Source: Agapetus fuscipes (taxonomy: Eukaryota; Arthropoda; Insecta; Trichoptera; Glossosomatidae). Taken from it: a stretch of 64,000 bases of DNA. The position numbers and the translations under genes are program-made. The DNA is taken from positions 12,777,001 through 12,841,000 of the forward strand of contig OX637332.1 of the NCBI GenBank assembly GCA_951799405.1. Direction: 5' to 3'. Below the pieces are notes generated by a model. That model was not told the origin of the DNA. It saw only the letters and a list, made by a program, of their open reading frames with translations, and did no database searches. Of the stretch, positions 11,655 through 21,996 are shown in pieces (the first letter of the stretch is position 1; each line of letters starts with the position of its first letter).

Positions 11655-12065
11655 ATTCAGCTGCGTGGAGCAAAACGCTTTTTTAGGGTCATCTATCGCG
11701 CTGTGGTATACCTATGTTAGGAATATGTGCATAGTGCTAACAATTTTGGAGGGTGCTAGTATCAAATTATTACAGAAACGTGAAGCAAAATGCTTTTCGT
11801 GAATGCGTGAAGCAAAATGGGGCATCTACGCATTGAAGTCTACATAGCTAAGCTTATAATGTATACAAAGTGTTAAGCAATGTTACTATTGTTTGGAACA
11901 ATTAGTATACAATTATTACACAAAAGCTGCGCGAAGCAAAGCAATTTTTTAGAGTCATCAGTCGTGTTGAAGTCTACCTACACCATGATGTGCATAATGC
12001 TACCTTTTTTGTTTGGAGGAATTAGTTTCGAATTGCTTCAAATTTTGCTGTATCGTTTTTTTCAA
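11655..12065 (+). repeat. Three divergent tandem units, ~110-160 bp
   Basis: Each unit contains a GCTGCGNGNAGCAAA word, TTTTTTAGNGTCATC, TTGAAGTCTAC, a TGCATAATGCTA-like word and TTTGGAGGAATTAGT. Units begin near 11658, about 11800 and 11926. They are decayed and not open in a shared frame. Confidence 0.55.
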
Positions 12066-12179
12066 CGTAAAAATATATCGCGGTAAACGTGCACTCTCTA
12101 TATGATGTATAGAAACATATATTAATGTAGGTACGTAAGTAGGCATTAAATTGAAAATATTTCAAAACCAGCTGGTAGA

Positions 12180-12255
12180 ACTTGAGAAGAAGTCTATCGC
12201 TTGTAGAAAAAGGTAAAGACTCCCTTCGAGTTGTCGTGCCAATTATTATTATTGT
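12180..12255 (+). repeat. Possible LINE 3' end with ATT tail
   Basis: A short CTTCGAGTTGTCGTGCC segment is followed by (ATT)n, resembling LINE 3' ends with ATT microsatellite tails. It is too short to classify. Confidence 0.3.
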
Positions 12256-12394
12256 AGAGAACTCAGTCGTCATTAAGAAAGACTAGTAACTCCTCGACAT
12301 AAAAAAGTACCGATTTTCTGTATGGCTGGCTGTTTGAATCTTTTAAAATTACACGGTTGCTCTCCCCAGAGCATTTAAAATAAAAAGCATTAAT

Positions 12395-12482
12395 TGAGCT
12401 CTGCCGGAGATCAAACCGTGTACCTTTTCATCAGTTGTAAAAGGTAAAAGCCACTAGATAATAATCAGGTCACTGGGTCGAG
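12395..12482 (-). repeat. SINE family B head fragment
   Basis: The reverse strand carries a decayed tRNA-like head with the CCGGAGATCAAACC B-box text. It aligns with the minus-strand copy at 21085-21235. Confidence 0.45.
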
Positions 12483-12489
12483 TATAATA

Positions 12490-14435
12490 ACATTAATTAT
12501 TCGAGGAATTTTGTGAAGAACTGAGAAATGTAACAATCTTAAGATCTGGAATGTTCTGAAATTGACTATACATCTAAATGGGAGCTACTGTGGCTTGTAG
12601 AATCAGCCGATTGGATTTAATTAAGATTCTAATAAGAAAGCTACAATACAAATGAAGTATCCATATATTACATTTTTTATTTATACGATTGTACGGTATA
12701 AAAGTAAGCATAAAATGTGTAAAAATGCTGTATTTGTGCCAGTTCAACATCTGATTTAACGAATAATGACTGGAGGTGTAGAGCATATTTTCATTTCGAA
12801 TTCTAGTTTTTTGTATCAAAACACGATGCTTTAAACCTCCTGATTTTGTATTGTATTGAAATATGAACTTTAATGCAAATATTTATTTTAAAAACTTTGA
12901 TAGTATCTGAGATATACATTGATAGAACTTTTCATACAATAGTCGAGATTGAAAAATAATGCTTAGAATTTGTAGTATTGTCAAAAATGCTAAGAATTAA
13001 TAAAAATTAAATGTATGTTTATCATCGCAGAGAGAAAAACACGAAAAATACTAATTTTTTACTAAAAACAAACTCGCAATAACATACACTTCCGATTTTT
13101 TCAATGCTCCTTTTCGATCGTTCAAGTCTTTTCAACTGAAAATGTGGAAATAAATGACTGTAAAGTAAAATAAAGAGGAATATATTAGGGAAAATTTATG
13201 TGGGCTGATTTATGTGAGTATAATAAAATTAAATACAGAGTAACGGAGAAAGCTCAAGAGGATGATAGGAAAAAAGGCTTTCTAAAAATAAAACTGTTAC
13301 AGGCGGAAGGATAAAGCAAAAATTACGCTTTTGAAAAATTATTGAAGATAATTTTGACCCTGAAATTGTAAAAGGCTTTCTGAAAATAGCCTTATTACCA
13401 TCCTACATACGAAGCATTAGAACTAAACTGTGTATAAATACTATTATTGACACTGAATTTTCACAATTTTTTCACACACTCATGAAGACTGATGTTTTTT
13501 TTTGGCAAACGTTTATAGACAACTTACAATACATTTACATCAACTGTGCAACTCTTACTATCACAAAAAGTTTTTGTGATAATATTGCTCCATGGAGGTT
13601 TTCAAAATTAACCGTTCATTTTTGTTAACAAAATCGTAGTTTTATTTTAAAGTTCAAGCTTTCATTTATTTTCGTTGTAGACATTGCTTCTTTAAAGAAT
13701 TTTTTTGCTCATCAAACGCTTCTTAACTGGTGAAAAAAGCATGAAATAAATATGTAAAGTAAAACAATTTGTTTTATAATTATTCATTTGTTTTTATTCT
13801 AAAAATCAACCATCAAAAATTGTGTGTTTGCAAGCCCACAACTTTATTTCATTACATTTTTATTCATTTTATTCCTCACAATTTAAAAACAGAAAATACT
13901 CTTTTTTATCATATTTTTTTAATGAAAAAAGGTAATTGAAGTGCTAACGCCTTTTTAAAATGTTTATTAAATTTGGCGTTAATCCTTCTCTCACATTTCT
14001 TCCCTGTGTCACATAAGCGAACCCAAAACAAACAATTATTTTCAGACAATTTAGGGCATGTGAACACTGAACACTCGCTGAAAGCAAAAAGAACATGAAT
14101 GGCGGGTAATTTGTTTGAGCGTAAAGGTAGAATTAAAGAGCTAATTGATTACGCTGGGAAACACAAATTCCGTTGAGTTAGATCTGATACTTGTTTTTGG
14201 CTAACTGTCGCTGTTTGAATCCACGTATGATGGATATTTTTGTTTAATTCTTTCAGTTTTTGAGCAACAGAATAACATATTTCTTCTAGGACTCCATGGA
14301 AAATATGTATGTATGTATGTTCCCTAAAAACTCCCATAACTGTCAACAAATTTTAATCAAAATTTCAAAAAATATTCTCGTAATAGCTTCTGTGAAGTTT
14401 TACATCGTTTGTATGAAAATATTTTTTTCTTAAAT
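12490..14435. other. No gene seen
   Basis: Very AT-rich sequence with many short homopolymers. No ORF has recognisable content. A short GTAT microsatellite is at 14306-14321. Confidence 0.5.
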
Positions 14436-14439
14436 TCTT

Positions 14440-14683
14440 ACGGGGCTATTCTTAGACATTTAAGTCGTTGGTTGAGCCCACGCTTTGACAAACTAATGAT
14501 GCATTTGTATGAAGACCTGTCAATCCAAGATGTCCGCAAGTGAACAGCTGATTTGTTGTCAAACAAATATTACAAAATTCGGTAGATAAGAATGACCGTG
14601 CTGATGAAACTTCCAGCGCAGGCACCATTAGTTTGTCAAAACGTGGGCTCAATCAACGACTAAAATGTCTAAGAATGGCCCCG
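14440..14683. mobile_element. MITE with ~60-bp terminal inverted repeats
   Basis: The ends match as inverted repeats starting ACGGGGCNATTCTTAGACAT and extending through TTGAGCCCACG and TTTGACAAACTAATG. The 244-bp element encodes nothing. Its middle (about 14510-14620) shares a block with the 990-bp inverted arms at 15590-15700 and 23415-23545, including GACCTGTCAATCCAAGATG. I could not define a target duplication, so the superfamily is open. Confidence 0.7.
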
Positions 14684-14689
14684 TCATAG

Positions 14690-14890
14690 ATTTGGATGAA
14701 ATTTTAGGAAACGTGTTTATTATACCTAATCTTTTGAAAAGATCGTGTGAATTTTAAAATACTTTTATAAATGCCTCCCTTACCTGTGAAAGAAAATTAT
14801 TCCACATGCCCAAATGGCGTAGTGAAACACGCGGGACACAGTTGGCATAAACGAATAAATTATTAAGAAACATCGAAATTTGATAGTTCA
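14690..14890. repeat. Scrap of a second unclassified repeat
   Basis: CCCAAATGGCGTAGTGAAAC and the CACGCGGGA text that follows recur in variant form at 44200-44430. The function and limits of this repeat are unknown. Confidence 0.35.
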
Positions 14891-15150
14891 TAATAGTTAT
14901 TTATGCCACTGCCAAGTAATGATAGTCTTTTTAACACGAGTGCTAGTTTGTGCCATGAGGCGCAGCCGAATGGCACAATAGAAAGCACGAGTGTTACAAA
15001 GACTAATTACGTGCAGTGGCATACAATACTTTTTCTACGACCATGAGAGAATTAACAAAATAGTGAATAATAGTCATTATAATGTACTCGTCCATTTGAA
15101 GTAATTAAAACCTTACCTTTGTCAAAACGTGTGATTTATCATTCCCTTCG

Positions 15151-15380
15151 ATTATCTAATCTAACCTAAGTTGTAAAAATAAATTATATTTAGGTTTCAT
15201 ATTGAATTCATGCCCACAAGCCGACACATATGTATAAGGTCGCGCTTTTACATCCTGCATATAAGCTTAAACATTCAAACCCAAAACTCAAATAAACATA
15301 TGCCCTGCAGTTGTATTGGCAGGTGAACCAAATTTGTACAGCATAGGTGATCAACCTCATACTCACCTATTAACCAAGTA
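15151..15380 (-). mobile_element. Element X copy inside the left arm
   Basis: A divergent X copy lies between the fold-back and the rest of the arm. The same copy is present at the mirror position in the right arm, so it was inserted before the arm was duplicated. Confidence 0.75.
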
Positions 15381-15774
15381 ACTTTTTGAGTTTGTTTATT
15401 TTTTGCGGTGAAATTTTTTGTATTGTTTTCCTTTCAAGCCTTTTATTTTCCATTGAAAAAAGGAAAGCTTTATTTGGAGCAATCCGATAAATAAATTCGA
15501 TAAATTTTAGCACTATTAACAATTTTTATTTGACTCTACACATAAAATAAACTTATTTATTTTCATCTGAACAGGGCTGAAAGTCTCATCACCACGGTAA
15601 TTCCTACCTACCGAATATCACTAATATTGTATAAAGCCTAATCAGCTGATCGCTTGCGGCCATCTTGGATTGACAGGTCTTCATACCCCCATACAAGGTT
15701 GACATTTGAAATTAAAAAATGGTTCCAATTCTGACAATGCGCATGCGCACATGTTCATTTTAACACGGTTACCG

Positions 15775-15799
15775 GTTGCATAATGTTACATTATGCAAC
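15775..15799. repeat. Perfect 11-bp-stem hairpin
   Basis: GTTGCATAATG and CATTATGCAAC flank a 3-base loop TTA. The same hairpin is found in the right arm at about 23312-23336. Confidence 0.8.
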
Positions 15800-16059
15800 G
15801 GGTGTAGAAATGTATGGCATTGTGATTGCGTTAGCCGTTTTGTAATTAGTAAATTACCAAATGGGAGTAGAAAAAAACTTTTATGAATAACTTCTTTCAT
15901 TTGAATTGTGTTTACACATTTACCCATCATATTTGTGTATTTACGTTAAAAATCCTCTTTATATCTGGAATGTTTTGTGAATAGTAATTTGTTTATTAAC
16001 AACTGAAATCAATAATGTATTCATGGGTAAAATACATTGATAATTATTATTATATATTA

Positions 16060-16378
16060 ATATTTTTAGTGTTGATCTGTTAACACAGTGAAAGTTCATT
16101 TTTATAAATATTTAAAAATATAAATGGTAAAACATTGTTTTAATTCACTTTATTTTATTTGTTTATGCTTGAATATTTTCGCCTAATGAGGCATCTTCAA
16201 GAGCAAAATGGTTACATATATTTTTATAAATTGGTTTTGAAAATTATTTTATAAAAATATATTCATAACCATTCTGCTCTTGAAGATGCCTCATTAGGCG
16301 AAAATATTCGAGCATAAACAAATAAAATAAAGTGAATTAAAACAATTTTTTACCATTTATATTTTTAAATATTTATAT
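16060..16378. mobile_element. Fold-back element, second family
   Basis: Arms of ~120 bp (TAAATGGTAAAACATTG to GCATCTTCAAGAGCA, and the reverse) surround a ~60-bp centre. The outer left side carries TTTAGTGTTGATCTGTTAAC, also present at 22510-22545. Near the centre on the plus strand is a hairpin GCCT-CATT-AGGC (16288-16299), then GAA, AATATT and C. The mirrored motif is present on the minus strand. Possible Penelope-like origin is inference. Confidence 0.65.
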
Positions 16379-16454
16379 TATTAGATATGATTTTCTTAAA
16401 AAAAAACATCGTTTATAAGATTCAATTCTAATGTTTTTGTCAAACAACTATGAT

Positions 16455-16662
16455 CCTTAACTAACAGGTTGGTATTTCGATAACCACCCATACCTACTAT
16501 AAAAAATGTTTCACTATGCCAATGCCACCTCTGTTTCGGGGAGGGTTGTCAAGAGTTGCAAAGTGGAGATTTGTGTTTTTATGTTATAAGTTCACATCCG
16601 ACATTTTTAAACGTGAACTTATACGTGTCTGCTTGAGGCCATACAATAAATATGAATGCTAT
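16455..16662 (+). mobile_element. Element X copy
   Basis: A decayed plus-strand copy runs from CTAACAGGTTGG to about 16662. It is followed tail-to-tail by a minus-strand copy. Confidence 0.7.
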
Positions 16663-16667
16663 AAATC

Positions 16668-16918
16668 TATCTATAATCTAAGTTGCAAAGATATATTACA
16701 TTTAAAATTCATATTAAATGCATTTCCATAAGCAGACAGATATAATTTCACCCTTACTCATGCTGCATGTCACATGTGAACTTACAACGTAAAAACCCAA
16801 TCTCAAATGGACATTAGCCCTGTAACTCTAGCTTACCTTCCCTGAAACAGGAGTAACATTTTTTCACAGTATTGGTGGTCAGCCTCATACCAGCCTATAA
16901 GTTAAGGATTATATGTGT
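16668..16918 (-). mobile_element. Element X copy
   Basis: A full-length minus-strand copy has its tail at 16668 and its head at 16918. Together with the preceding copy it forms an inverted pair of about 460 bp. Confidence 0.85.
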
Positions 16919-16919
16919 C

Positions 16920-18055
16920 ATTTACTTTTAAGATTTTGTTATTTTTATTAACGGAAAATGTAGAGAGAATTTTTTCAATCATTAATTAATTTACTGATGT
17001 TATTGTAATTACCTGAAGAAATTTGTTGATAAAATAAAAAAATATATTATGTATACTTATTTAAGATTATATATCTGTTTTTAAATATAGTATATCTGTA
17101 TTAAAGTATAATTTATTTTTGCAACTTAAATTATAGACTTTAAAAATAATTGAATCGGCTTTACAAGTTTTTTTTTCGCAATCAGGCGTGTTTTTTTGAG
17201 TCAACTTTTTTTTACGGTGAAGAATTTTTCTTCGACTGTTTCATTTACTAAGAACTCAGGCAAGCACGATATATTTAAGGAGGATACCAAATAGAAATCG
17301 TCTTACCAAATAAAAAGTCGATTCCAAATAAAATATGAAATGTGGTGACGTTAGATGGGAAGTGCGCGGAGCAAAGACCTTAATCGAATACATTTCCAAT
17401 TCAATAATAACTGCTCGAAGTAAATATCTTTCTCTTTTCCTCCGCCCTTTGATTTCATTACTTTTTGGAACCTTTCTTCGAAGAAAAAGATTCTTCGTTG
17501 CCGCCGGTGGAAAAACTTTTTTAATTCAAATTTTGATATGACCAATAAAAACAAAACGCCAGATTAACAACCTTAACAAAAAAGGATTTCTTTTGAACAA
17601 ATTCTTACCACCCACACGATTTCAGGATATTTTATAACAAAAAAAGTGTATCAAACTCTTGAAAGAGCTAAAATGAAAGTTTATCTTTTGAAAGAAATCA
17701 TATTTAACATGACTTAAAATTTGATGCACGATTTTTTTCGGTTTTGGGTTTGCTTTGTTTTTAATCACTAGGAATAATAAGCGTTTATTTTTCTTACAAA
17801 ATCAAAATTGAAGCTCGTTTATTGATAGTTTTAACACACGGGAAAGTGATATTACTTTGTTCACCGAAAGCACATAGCATTTCCATGAAAATTTAATATG
17901 ATAATAACGATCGGTCTACCGTGTACTTGATTGAATTGAAATACTGAGAATCCAACGTACTTTTGACATTAATATTTTCATTTAATTATTTTGTGAGTTG
18001 TTTCTTTACTATATTAAATACTCAATAATCTATCGCGGTTAAACATGCTGCATGT
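16920..18055. other. No gene seen
   Basis: AT-rich DNA without a supported ORF. Overlapping opposite-strand ORFs near 17335-17554 (about 67 codons each) have no recognisable content. Confidence 0.5.
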
Positions 18056-18362
18056 GACCGGTCTGTAGTCTAATGGAAACGCTCAGGACTTAATGAAAGG
18101 ATGTGGGTTCGAAAATTGAATCCTGAAGGAGCACAAAAAATCTACCATTTACGATTTCACATATGCTTTTTGCTGAGTTAAACAATTCATATACCTTTAC
18201 CAAAGACCGGTCACCAAAGATCCTTCCAGGCTTAAAGCAACTGGGTCTTGTTTGAGTATTGGCGCTTTCTATAGCGACGACCAAGCTTGCAGAGGGCTAT
18301 TTGGGAGTGATTCACATAACAACAGCGCCCGCCAAATAAATCATCCTGATATTATTATTTAT
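18056..18362 (+). repeat. tRNA-derived SINE (family B), near full length
   Basis: A tRNA-like head (B-box region GGGTTCGAAAATTG) is followed by GCACAAAAAATCTACC, the GACCGGTCACCAAAG block, CAACTGGGTCTTG, TAGCGACGACCAAGC and AAATAAATCATCC. The tail is ATTATTATT. This is the best view of the family B 3' half. Confidence 0.8.
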
Positions 18363-18393
18363 TATGTGCACTTTAAAAAATATTTATGAATAT

Positions 18394-18501
18394 AAGCTCG
18401 GCAACTTTTGTCAACCTTGCCAGAAACAGTGGTGAGATTGGAAAAGTGAACTATATTTATATTATGGGTGGTCCGCTGCATACCAACCTATAAGTCAAGG
18501 T
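18394..18501 (-). mobile_element. Element X, head part
   Basis: Only the head ~105 bp is present on the minus strand, ending CCTATAAGTCAAGG. Confidence 0.7.
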
Positions 18502-18713
18502 ACAAAAATAATAAATTTTATCTATGAATCTGCATAAAAGAAACCATACCTGAAAAACAACAATAAAATGTATATAACTAGGGGCGTTGCCCCTAGCCGC
18601 TACGCAGCCCAACCCCTTAACATTCGGAAAATGTGTATATTGCGCATAGTTTCCTCGCGTTAAAATTCGGAAAACATGTAAAATAAAAACATGCAATCTT
18701 AGTAAAAGAAAAT

Positions 18714-19712
18714 CGACCACCCAAACTTTAAAAAATGGTTCACTTTGCAGATTTCAGCTGTGTTTCAAGCTGGTTGGCAAGAGTTGCAGGGCTTATGTTC
18801 ATTTGAGATTGGGTTTTTATGTTGTAAGTCATCATGCATTATGTGTAAGCGCGGACTTACAAATGTATTTTTGTGGGAATGCATTTAATATGAGTCTCAA
18901 ATGGTATGTATCTTTGCGACTTAGATTATAGAACTAAACAAAATAATTTCCTTGACTTATAGGTTAGTATGTGGCTGACCACCCATACTGTGAGAAATGG
19001 TTCACCATGCAAATTTCATCTCTGTTTGAGGAAAAGTCGGCAAGAGTTGCAGGGCTTATGTCCATTTGAGTTAGGTTTTTATGTTGTAAGTCCACATGGG
19101 TCATTTGTAAGCGCGAAATTTTACCTGTCTGCTTGTGGGAATGCATTTAATATGAATCTTAAATGGCATATATCTTTGCGACTTAGATTATGTAAAGAAA
19201 TACACAAAATAATTTCCTTGACTTATATGTTGGTATGAGGCTGACAACCCATACTTTAAAAAATGGTTCACGTTGCAAATTTTACCTTTGTTTTAGGAAA
19301 GGTTGGCAAGAGTTGCAGGGCTTATGTTCATTTGAGATTGGGTTTTATGTTGTACGTCCACATGGAGCATTTGTAAGCGAGAACCTGTCTGCTTGTGGGA
19401 ATGCGTTTAATATGTTCATTTGAGATTTGGATTTAAATTTGTAACATGCAGCATTTGTGAGCGCGAACGTAGGCATGCATGTGTTGTGAGTTGCAGGGCT
19501 GATGATCATTATTTTGTGATAGCAGTAATTAAACAAAATAATTTTCTTGACTTATAGGTTGGTATGAGGCTGACTATCCATACTGTATAAAATTGTTCAT
19601 TTTGAAAATTTCACCTCTTAGGGTAAGGTTTTTATGTTGTTAGTACACATGCAGCATGTGTAAGCGCGAGCTCACACGTGTCTGCTTGTAGGAATGCGTG
19701 TAATATGTATCT
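18714..19712 (+). repeat. Tandem array of element X (four units)
   Basis: Successive units begin near 18714 (head-truncated), 18948, 19214 and 19543. The first clear period is 266 bp. Between units the sequence AACAAAATAATTTCCTTGAC is conserved. The third unit holds an internal partial duplication (about 19400-19535). The junction is the same as in the array at 62672-64000 on the other strand, so both derive from one ancestral tandem form. Confidence 0.85.
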
Positions 19713-19784
19713 TTTCTTATGTTGTAAGTTTACATGCGTCAGCTTTCATGAACGTGTATTTTTCAGTTTATTTTTTTATGTGAT

Positions 19785-19885
19785 ATTATTTGTTTAAAAG
19801 TAGGATAGCGCCTCTATGTTATAATTTATGTACATTATTATGAAAATAATTGTTTGAAAATAGGATAGCGCCTCTATAAAGGTAG
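19785..19885 (+). repeat. Short direct duplication
   Basis: TAGGATAGCGCCTCTAT occurs twice about 60 bp apart (near 19803 and 19861), each preceded by a similar AT-rich TTGTTT segment. Confidence 0.6.
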
Positions 19886-19950
19886 CCAACAGGCTGAGAA
19901 GCGATGTACAATTAAATTAGGTTCGAGTCCGTGCTTTATACTTTATAAGT
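19880..19950 (+). repeat. tRNA-like SINE head
   Basis: TAGCCAACAGGCTGAGAAGC resembles an A box and AGGTTCGAGTCCG a B box. The cloverleaf is not complete, so this is a SINE head or tRNA pseudogene. Confidence 0.4.
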
Positions 19951-19977
19951 TTTTTTTTTTGACGTACTGCAGAATCA

Positions 19978-20052
19978 CGGCGTAGCGGAATTGGCAAAGT
20001 CGCTGCCTCAAGCCCGGGAGGTCTTGTGTTCAATTCCCGGGTGTAGATGATT
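19978..20052 (+). repeat. tRNA-like sequence (SINE head or tRNA pseudogene)
   Basis: GCGTAGCGGAATTGG resembles an A box. GTGTTCAATTCCCGG resembles a B box, and a possible T-arm stem (CCGGG..CCCGG) is visible. The acceptor stem does not close well. Confidence 0.45.
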
Positions 20053-20054
20053 TT

Positions 20055-20735
20055 TATCATTTAAAAATCGAACTCCAAACGAAAGACGACGATGAAGGGT
20101 AATATAATTAGGGATGTACCAAAAACATGACATCAATATATTTAGGTATACATATTTTTGATTAAAATTAAAAAGCCATGGCCTTCAACATTACATAACT
20201 TTCGATAGATGAGTCTAGTAGGAAGGTGTTGGCACTCGAGTGCCGTCGTAGCTTTGGCCCTAGTTCAACAGATGTCATTGGATAAGTAATTGTTCATTAC
20301 CAATTCGTTCAAAATAAATGGATGAATTATTATTTAAGCTAATGGTGTTTATACCTGTTTCCGGCCTTGCAAACATTGTTTTGTAAATTGCATTCTTCTT
20401 CATGAATACAAAAAAAAACTAAAATTACGTGCACCAAATAATTTTTTAATTAGGTTCAATTTTTTTCCGAAACCTTCAACTGGAATTATTTTATTCTCTC
20501 ATTTTTAGAGTAAAAAAGCAACTGAATGATCCTCAGCAGCTGCAGTGTGTTGATAGAAAGCCTATCTGTTTTGTTTAAACTTCTCTCCTTAATGTGGCTC
20601 GGGTCGCAGTCTCACAGAAATATACAGCCGGCGTAGAGCCACAGAGAGCTCCACGCTACGCCACTGTGAGCATTATAAATGTAATTCATGACTAAAAATA
20701 AATCTTTTTGTTCAAATTATTTTTAATTGACAAAG
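20055..20735. other. No gene seen
   Basis: Mixed AT-rich sequence with a slightly GC-richer patch at 20590-20670. No ORF is supported. Confidence 0.45.
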
Positions 20736-21081
20736 AGCTATAATAATTTAATTTTATAATTTTTGATTAATTAAAAACACTGTTTATTTTCACGGATAAA
20801 TTTATTCAATAAGATTAAAATTTTTAAACAAATTACTAACGTTTTCGACCTAGAAGGTCATCATCAGGTATGATTATTGATTACCTATAATCAATAATCA
20901 TACCTGATGATGACCTTCTAGGTCGAAAACGTTAGTAATTTGTTTAAAAATTTTAATCTTATTGAATAAATTTATCCGTGAAAATAAACAGTGTTTTTAA
21001 TTAATCAAAAATTATAAAATTAAACAATATGAATTTTCACAGTGTTTATACACAAACAATACAAAATATAGCTATAATAAT
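20736..21081. mobile_element. Fold-back retroelement with 12-bp target duplication
   Basis: The 322-bp insert (20748-21069) is flanked by AGCTATAATAAT on both sides (20736-20747 and 21070-21081). Its interior is a near-perfect inverted repeat with arms of >100 bp meeting near 20885. Each arm carries one hammerhead-like motif facing outward. The right end shares the ACACAAACAATACAAAAT text with the insert at 9195-9457. The structure suggests an inverted pair of Penelope-like terminal repeats; no reverse transcriptase is present. Confidence 0.8.
20901..20937 (+). ncRNA. Hammerhead-ribozyme-like motif
   Basis: Reading the plus strand there is CTGATGA (20904-20910), one extra T, the hairpin GACC-TTCTA-GGTC, GAA (20925-20927), the self-complementary AACGTT (20928-20933) and A. 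A short stem I (TAC with GTA) can close it. The order core, stem II, GAA, stem III, H17 matches a hammerhead, and a palindromic stem III would need a dimer. The extra T next to stem II departs from consensus. A mirrored copy is on the minus strand at 20839-20873. Activity is unproven. Confidence 0.4.
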
Positions 21082-21084
21082 ATT

Positions 21085-21235
21085 CGGGTGATTTATTTGG
21101 TGAGCGCTGTTTTTGTTTGAATCACACCTCAAGAGCCTAAATGATATTTTTTGTGCTCCGCCGGGATTCGAACTCACAACCTTCCATTTACAAGTCAGAA
21201 GTGTTAACTACTAGACTATCAAATCATATAAATTA
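21085..21235 (-). repeat. SINE family B with central deletion
   Basis: On the minus strand the tRNA-like head (GGGATTCGAACTCACAACC side) joins directly to the 3' end (GGTGATTTATTTGGTGAGCG side). The ~150-bp middle seen at 18056 is missing. It abuts the right target duplication of the fold-back element. Confidence 0.7.
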
Positions 21236-21359
21236 AAAGCCTTTCATACAGCTCCTTTGTAAAACTCCGCTATTTAAATTAAAACTCCTTTCGAGGATTT
21301 TAGCTGGTGAAATTTATAAATACCTCTGTGAATGTAATACGAAATATAATCATCATTCC

Positions 21360-21440
21360 CACTTCACGCTGAAGAAGCTCATAGTAGACATGTGCAAAAC
21401 GTCTGGAAGTTCTAGCTCCCACAGATCAAGGAAACAGATC
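21360..21440 (+). repeat. Scrap related to the fold-back motif at 40030
   Basis: CTGAAGAAGCTCAT, GTAGACATG, AAAACGTCTGGAAG and CAGATC recur in order at 40030-40090. Surrounding sequence is not shared. Confidence 0.4.
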
Positions 21441-21789
21441 TCGGAAAACATCTCTCCAGCATCATCAGCCGGCCGTGTAAGCCTAAAACTCTTATTCAAT
21501 ACGAAATAATGTCGTTCTACCACTAGGAAATACTCAAATGGTAAAATTTGAATGAAGAATTATTGAAAAAAATATTTGGAAACGTGTTTTTGACTTATTT
21601 ATTTAATGATTAGTATGTTATAAGGTAATAATGTAATTGAATTAGAAATAATAATGCACCAATGTACCACAAGAATCGCGTGCTTTCTACAAATGTTTCG
21701 AACCAAGCAAAATTGACTTTTAAGGGAAAACAATGACCCTTAATTTTTAATGTATAATTGAAGTTGAAAAAATATGTTTACATTTGAAA

Positions 21790-21890
21790 TTGATATTAAA
21801 TGCATGCCCAAAAAATAACACGTTAAAGTAAACCATTTTGTACAGTATGGGTGGTCAGCCACATACCAACCTATAAGTCAATGAATATAA
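21790..21890 (-). mobile_element. Element X, partial with central deletion
   Basis: Tail-side text (ATATTAAATGCATGCCC) is joined to head-side text (ACAGTATGGGTGGTCAGCC), and the middle is lost. Confidence 0.7.
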
Positions 21891-21996
21891 AGGACGAATT
21901 TTTGGATAAAAATTCTCTTAATAAATCTTACATGTTTTTTTTGTAAGTAAACTCGAAAAAGAAAATGTAATTAGCATAAATATTAGTTTTTTCTCG

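Larger units (their letters stand above)
14892..15882 (+). repeat. Left arm of a ~990-bp inverted repeat
   Basis: The arm matches 23229-24219 on the opposite strand with only scattered differences (one visible pair is CACCACGG versus CACGACGG). From the outside inward it contains a ~75-bp-arm fold-back (about 14900-15045), an X copy, the block shared with the MITE at 14440, and a perfect hairpin at 15775-15799. It may be the terminal repeat of a 9.3-kb composite element, or one of two oppositely oriented copies of a ~1-kb element. No target duplication was found at the outer ends. Confidence 0.8.

Noticed and set aside
20901..20937. A confirmed hammerhead ribozyme
   Set aside because: One extra base lies between the CTGATGA core and stem II, and stem I is only three pairs. 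It is kept as a hammerhead-like motif.
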